A DNA stretch of 8,111 nucleotides, from assembly GCA_023419055.1 (NCBI GenBank), contig JAEZYO010000396.1, positions 1-8,111 of the forward strand, written 5' to 3'. Positions within the stretch are counted from its first letter, which is position 1; the number at the start of each line of letters is the position of its first letter. The DNA comes from Pseudomonadota bacterium (GTDB lineage: Bacteria > Myxococcota > Polyangia > Polyangiales > Polyangiaceae). Below are positions 5,341 to 8,111 of this stretch, in pieces. Below the pieces are notes generated by a model. It had not been told where the DNA came from. It did not search any database and was given only the letters and a program-made list of their open reading frames with translations. Made by a program: the position numbers and the translations under genes.

Positions 5341-6819
5341 TCAGCGACGAGTCTCGATCAGCTCTTTGATGCCGCGAGGAGCCGATTCGAGGCTCGTTCG
5401 CTCAACCGAAGCGCTGGCTGGAGGAGGGCTCGGCGGAGGTGCGGACGTATTCGTCAGCGGCCGTCCCTTGGCGCTCGGCTTGAGGGGCCTCGAAGCGATC
5501 GCAGAGGCTCCGGTGGTAACTTGATTCAACCCAGCGGTGAGCCGACCCGCCAAGGCGCCCTCGGCTGCCGTGACGGCTTGTGCCAAGCTTGATCCCGTCG
5601 GGACGGGACTCGGTTGGATAAGACCTGTGCCGTTTCCAGCACCGAGCTGTGAACCGCTCGCTCTGCCTCGAGAAGGCAAGATCGCCCAGACGAGGAGCGC
5701 CAATGCGGAGAGTGCGCCCAACGCGAGGCCTACCGGGCGCCAGCGTGACGGCACCTTGCTCGCCGGTTGCGCACTCGGCACCTCTGCCAGCAAGGTGGTG
5801 GAAGGGCGCAACGACACGTTGGGCGCGTCGATTCCAGCCGGAGGTAAGGATGACCCGAGCCCTCTCACTCGCCGGAGCGAGGTTGCCGCCTCTTCGCTGC
5901 CGTACGGGGCGAGAGCCATCACGAACTCGAGCACGTTCGAGTAGCGAAGCTCTCGGTCCTTCGCAAGGCTCCGCAAGATGACGTCTTCCAAGCCTTCCGG
6001 GAAGGTTTGCGTGACGCGTCCTTTTTCGAGCGGGTCCGGTCGGCCGCGCGTGATCTGCAAGACCAGGTCCGCAAAAGAGTCCGCCGAGAACGGCAAGCGG
6101 TCGGTGATGAGCTCATAGAGCGTCACGCCGAGCCCCCAGACGTCGGAGCGAGCGTCGACGTCTTTGGGGCTTTGTAGTTGCTCGGGCGGCATATAGGCCG
6201 GGGTCCCGAGGCGAGAATCGTCCGACCCCGTGAGCGCGACGTCGATCGCCTCTTGCTCGAGGGTCTTGGCAATGCCGAAATCGAGCACCTTGATCAGCGG
6301 GGTACCGTCGGCGCGTCGGGCGACGAACAGATTGCTCGGCTTGAGATCGCGATGGATGATCCCCTTCAGGTGTCCTTCAGCGACGGCTTGCGCGGCTTGG
6401 AGGACGTAGTCCACCGCCTGGCGCGGAGGAAGAGGGCCGTTGTCCGTCAACACCGCTTTCAAGTCGCGGCCTTCGAGGAACTCCATGACCAGGAACGGCA
6501 CGCCGCTCGGCAGGCGATCGATTTCGAGGAGCTTGACCACGTGCTCGCTCGTAATGCGCGTTGCGGCGCGGGCCTCGCGGATGAAGCGCTGCACGGCGAT
6601 CTCGGAGCTGACGAAGCGCGGAAGGAGGAACTTGATGGCGACCTTGCGGTCGAGCAGGCGGTCACGCGCCGTCACCACGACGCCCATTCCCCCGACCCCG
6701 ATCACTCCTTCGCACACGTACTTGTCGGAGACAGTGTCGCCCTCCCGCACCGGGGCCAGCGCCGATCCTTCGCTCTCCCACGAGCTTCCCTTGTCCGACG
6801 CCCTAACCGTGCTGTCCAT
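5341..6819 (-). CDS. Membrane-anchored PknB-like serine/threonine protein kinase
   Basis: The product is a 492-residue Hanks-type kinase that phosphorylates Ser/Thr on proteins. The catalytic domain spans about residues 34-303. It has a Gly-rich loop GVGGMGVV (41-48), Lys63 in VAIK, Glu82 in REARA, the catalytic loop HRDLKPSN (156-163, Asp158), DFG (180-182), an activation segment containing DSRLGTPAYMPPEQ, and SDVWGLGVTLYEL. All key residues are present, so it should be active. A juxtamembrane linker is followed by one helix at about 362-383, then about 109 Pro/Ser/Ala/Thr-rich residues outside the membrane with no recognised sensor domain. The frame is open for 117 further codons upstream, but the ATG at 6819 is chosen because GGAG lies 4 bases before it and the upstream sequence is not protein-like. 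Its stop is 34 bases from the stop of the convergent operon. Likely partners are the FHA protein at 510-1427 and the TPR protein (inference). Confidence 0.95.
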   Translation of the reverse strand: MDSTVRASDKGSSWESEGSALAPVREGDTVSDKYVCEGVIGVGGMGVVVTARDRLLDRKVAIKFLLPRFVSSEIAVQRFIREARAATRITSEHVVKLLEIDRLPSGVPFLVMEFLEGRDLKAVLTDNGPLPPRQAVDYVLQAAQAVAEGHLKGIIHRDLKPSNLFVARRADGTPLIKVLDFGIAKTLEQEAIDVALTGSDDSRLGTPAYMPPEQLQSPKDVDARSDVWGLGVTLYELITDRLPFSADSFADLVLQITRGRPDPLEKGRVTQTFPEGLEDVILRSLAKDRELRYSNVLEFVMALAPYGSEEAATSLRRVRGLGSSLPPAGIDAPNVSLRPSTTLLAEVPSAQPASKVPSRWRPVGLALGALSALALLVWAILPSRGRASGSQLGAGNGTGLIQPSPVPTGSSLAQAVTAAEGALAGRLTAGLNQVTTGASAIASRPLKPSAKGRPLTNTSAPPPSPPPASASVERTSLESAPRGIKELIETRR

Positions 6820-6849
6820 CGCGCTCCGCTCTTTCGGAGATTGCGCCGG

Positions 6850-6877
6850 ACCATAACAGTGCCGAGCAATCGGTGAA
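6850..6877 (-). promoter_or_regulatory. Possible sigma-70-type promoter for the kinase gene
   Basis: Read on the minus strand, TTCACC (6877-6872) and TATGGT (6855-6850) are separated by 16 bases. Each matches 4 of 6 consensus positions. The -10 would lie 30 bases upstream of the kinase ATG, a sensible leader length. Such partial matches occur by chance, so this is only a candidate. Confidence 0.25.
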
Positions 6878-6905
6878 AGCCTCGGAGAGAGTGCTGAGAA
6901 GATAG

Positions 6906-6943
6906 CCCTTCGGTCCCCCCGGAATTCCCTTCGGGGTACCCCG
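6906..6943. promoter_or_regulatory. Repeat/palindrome cluster upstream of kinase, candidate operator
   Basis: Two copies of CCCTTCGG start at 6906 and 6927, 21 bases apart, which is two helical turns. The second runs into the perfect palindrome CGGGGTACCCCG (6932-6943), and GGAATTCC (6921-6928) lies between. The cluster sits 87-124 bases upstream of the kinase ATG, beyond the candidate promoter. It could be a binding site for a dimeric regulator or simply GC-rich chance structure. Confidence 0.25.
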
Positions 6944-7536
6944 GCCCTCTCCTGACTAGCGGCCCGAGTCGTACAACTTTCTACGCCGGTGCTTCTGGAA
7001 GGTGCCGGGCGGGAACATTCGTGAAACCCGGGCGAGAGGGTGGATGGGGCGCCTTCACCGAGTGTCCGAATCGATGATGGACGGGCGACGGGCCCTCGCT
7101 TTAGCGAACCAACACTTGCCCTCCGTTCATTCGCGGTCTCGGCAGTGGCTCGCGCGACAGCAGACAGCACGATGCCGCCGCGTGAGAACCGCGGCGCCTT
7201 GCGCGCCGTTCATCGCCGAGTGGAAGCAGTGCCGATTTCAGGTGACTCGTGCTCGGACTCGAGCGAACGGAAGCGACGCCGACGAGGCGGTCGTCACCTG
7301 TCCTCTTCGATGCTCGCTGGAACGAGCTCGAAGGCCCGAACGCCAGAGTCGTGAGAAGGCACGCGCAGGCGTTCCTCACCACGACCGAGTATCGGCGCGC
7401 GCAGCAGCAGGCGATGTTTTTCGTCCAGCCACAAGCGCAAGCGGCTCAGGGGGGGACAAGGCCGCGCCATCCGCGTTCCGACCATGTGAGCGCGCTCATG
7501 CGAAGAAAGCTCAACCGCGCTCGAGCCATCCCGACT

Positions 7537-7550
7537 CGTGGCACGCCACG
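7537..7550. promoter_or_regulatory. Inverted repeat upstream of esterase gene
   Basis: CGTGGC and GCCACG are separated by two bases and end 60 bases before the probable esterase start. This fits an operator position, but the element is short and the assignment is weak. Confidence 0.18.
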
Positions 7551-7610
7551 CTCGCGCCGATGGATCCGGCGAGGTCGAGGTACGGCTGATCAAAGCAATG
7601 GCTGCTGGGA

Positions 7611-8111
7611 ATGTTCGGTATTACTCAAATGCTCGCTCGATCGCGCTTCGCTGCCGCTGCCACTCTTCACCTTGCCGCACTCTCGCTCGGGGCTTCGCCG
7701 GCCCTCGCTGCGTGGGCCGACGTCGACTACGGAAATGGCGGCGCCAACCCGAAGATGACGCTGTACACGCCAGCGTCCCCCGACGCCAACCCGGGTGTCA
7801 TCGTCTCGCTCCACTACTGTACTGGCACGGCCCAGAACGCGCAGGGCTGGTTCCAGCAGCTCGCGGACCAGCACGGGTTCCTCATCATCGCGCCCGACGT
7901 GGGCCCAGGCGAGTGTTGGAACGCCGACCCGCAGCGTGCGGGCGAGCCTGCAGCCATCGTGAAGATGGTAGAGCACGTGATCACGAACAACAGCGCCGAT
8001 CCGGCGCGGATCTTTGCCGCTGGTGCCTCGTCGGGCGGGTGCATGAGCGAGGCGCTCATTGCCGCCTATCCGGACGTCTTCGCAGGCGCAGCCGCGCTGG
8101 CTGGCGTACCA
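7611..8111 (+). CDS. Secreted CE1-type esterase (PHB-depolymerase / acetylxylan-esterase family), 3' end outside window
   Basis: An open frame after the stop at 7587-7589 runs off the window end and gives 167 residues. It starts with a signal peptide (hydrophobic stretch AAAATLHLAALSLGASPALA) with probable cleavage near residues 33-35. The mature part follows the esterase pattern of secreted short-chain PHB depolymerases and acetylxylan/feruloyl esterases: VIVSLHYCTGTAQ (oxyanion region), FLIIAPDVGPGECW, DPARIFAAGASSGG with the nucleophile Ser140 in G-x-S-x-G, and AAYPDVFAGAAALAGVP. Asp and His of the triad would lie beyond the window. Cys70 and Cys102 could form a disulfide. The substrate (polyhydroxybutyrate, acetylated xylan or feruloylated polysaccharide) cannot be decided. 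The start could also be the ATG at 7629; neither has a clear Shine-Dalgarno. It is probably an exported degradative enzyme unrelated to the signalling locus. Confidence 0.9.
   Translation, partial: MFGITQMLARSRFAAAATLHLAALSLGASPALAAWADVDYGNGGANPKMTLYTPASPDANPGVIVSLHYCTGTAQNAQGWFQQLADQHGFLIIAPDVGPGECWNADPQRAGEPAAIVKMVEHVITNNSADPARIFAAGASSGGCMSEALIAAYPDVFAGAAALAGVP

Larger units (their letters stand above)
6820..7610. other. Gene-poor interval between divergent kinase and esterase genes
   Basis: None of the open frames in these 791 bases has a recognisable domain, a convincing start or a protein-like composition. The interval must hold promoters for the kinase (left) and esterase (right). I can see an 8-base direct repeat CCCTTCGG at 6906-6913 and 6927-6934, with starts 21 bases apart; a 12-base perfect palindrome at 6932-6943; a hairpin at 7176-7196 (7-bp stem, 7-base loop, no T tract); and an inverted repeat CGTGGC/GCCACG at 7537-7550. 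Around 7300-7450 one plus-strand frame has fairly strong G/C third positions and could be a decayed gene remnant. No tRNA, CRISPR or insertion-sequence ends were seen. Confidence 0.6.

Noticed and set aside
6820..7170. N-terminal extension of the kinase by 117 residues
   Set aside because: The frame is open, but the extra sequence is low-quality (Arg/Ser/Ala-rich, no motif). A GGAG ribosome-binding site lies directly before the ATG at 6819, and PknB-like kinases usually start close to the Gly-rich loop.
7176..7196. Intrinsic terminator hairpin
   Set aside because: A 7-bp stem with a 7-base loop is present, but there is no T tract on either side and no gene ends nearby.
7539..7555. Sigma-54-like promoter (TGGCAC) upstream of the esterase
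   Set aside because: The -24 half is perfect, but the -12 TTGC half is absent at the required spacing.

Overview
The window looks like chromosomal DNA from a myxobacterium, most likely of the Sorangium/Polyangium type (Polyangia). The evidence is the high GC content by eye, strong G/C preference at third codon positions, lipoproteins with long Gly-Gly-Thr/Ala-Gly-Gly linkers, a membrane-anchored eukaryote-like Ser/Thr kinase, and a TPR protein with paired C-terminal membrane helices. The assignment rests on gene style, not on a search.

Layout from left to right: (1) 1-498 (+) is the 3' part of a methionine sulfoxide reductase A gene (msrA). (2) 510-1427 (-) encodes an FHA-domain protein with a C-terminal winged-helix region, convergent with msrA. 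(3) A 90-base divergent intergenic region leads into a tight plus-strand run of four genes: a LuxR/GerE-type helix-turn-helix protein (1518-2255) that may carry a second, degenerate HTH; a secreted or membrane-anchored TPR protein (2265-3272); a lipoprotein with tandem Cys-rich units and an FGE-sulfatase (SUMF1-like) domain (3272-4666); and a short Gly-linker/Cys-rich secreted protein or lipoprotein (4674-5306). The gaps are 9, -1 and 7 bases, so this is very probably an operon. (4) 5341-6819 (-) is a PknB-like Ser/Thr kinase with one membrane helix, convergent with the operon. (5) About 790 bases (6820-7610) contain no convincing gene, only a possible kinase promoter, some small repeats and perhaps decayed coding sequence. 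(6) 7611-8111 (+) is the 5' part of a secreted esterase of the PHB-depolymerase/acetylxylan-esterase type (CE1-like). It runs off the window end.

Working model (inference): positions 510-6819 form one signalling locus. The membrane kinase phosphorylates cytoplasmic targets, the FHA/winged-helix protein could read phosphothreonine and bind DNA, and the LuxR-type protein could control the operon it heads. The TPR protein and the two Gly-linker Cys-rich proteins would form the envelope side. The FGE-like domain lacks the cysteine pair needed for formylglycine formation in the expected C-terminal motif, so it is more likely a binding module than a sulfatase-activating enzyme. msrA and the esterase look like unrelated flanking genes.
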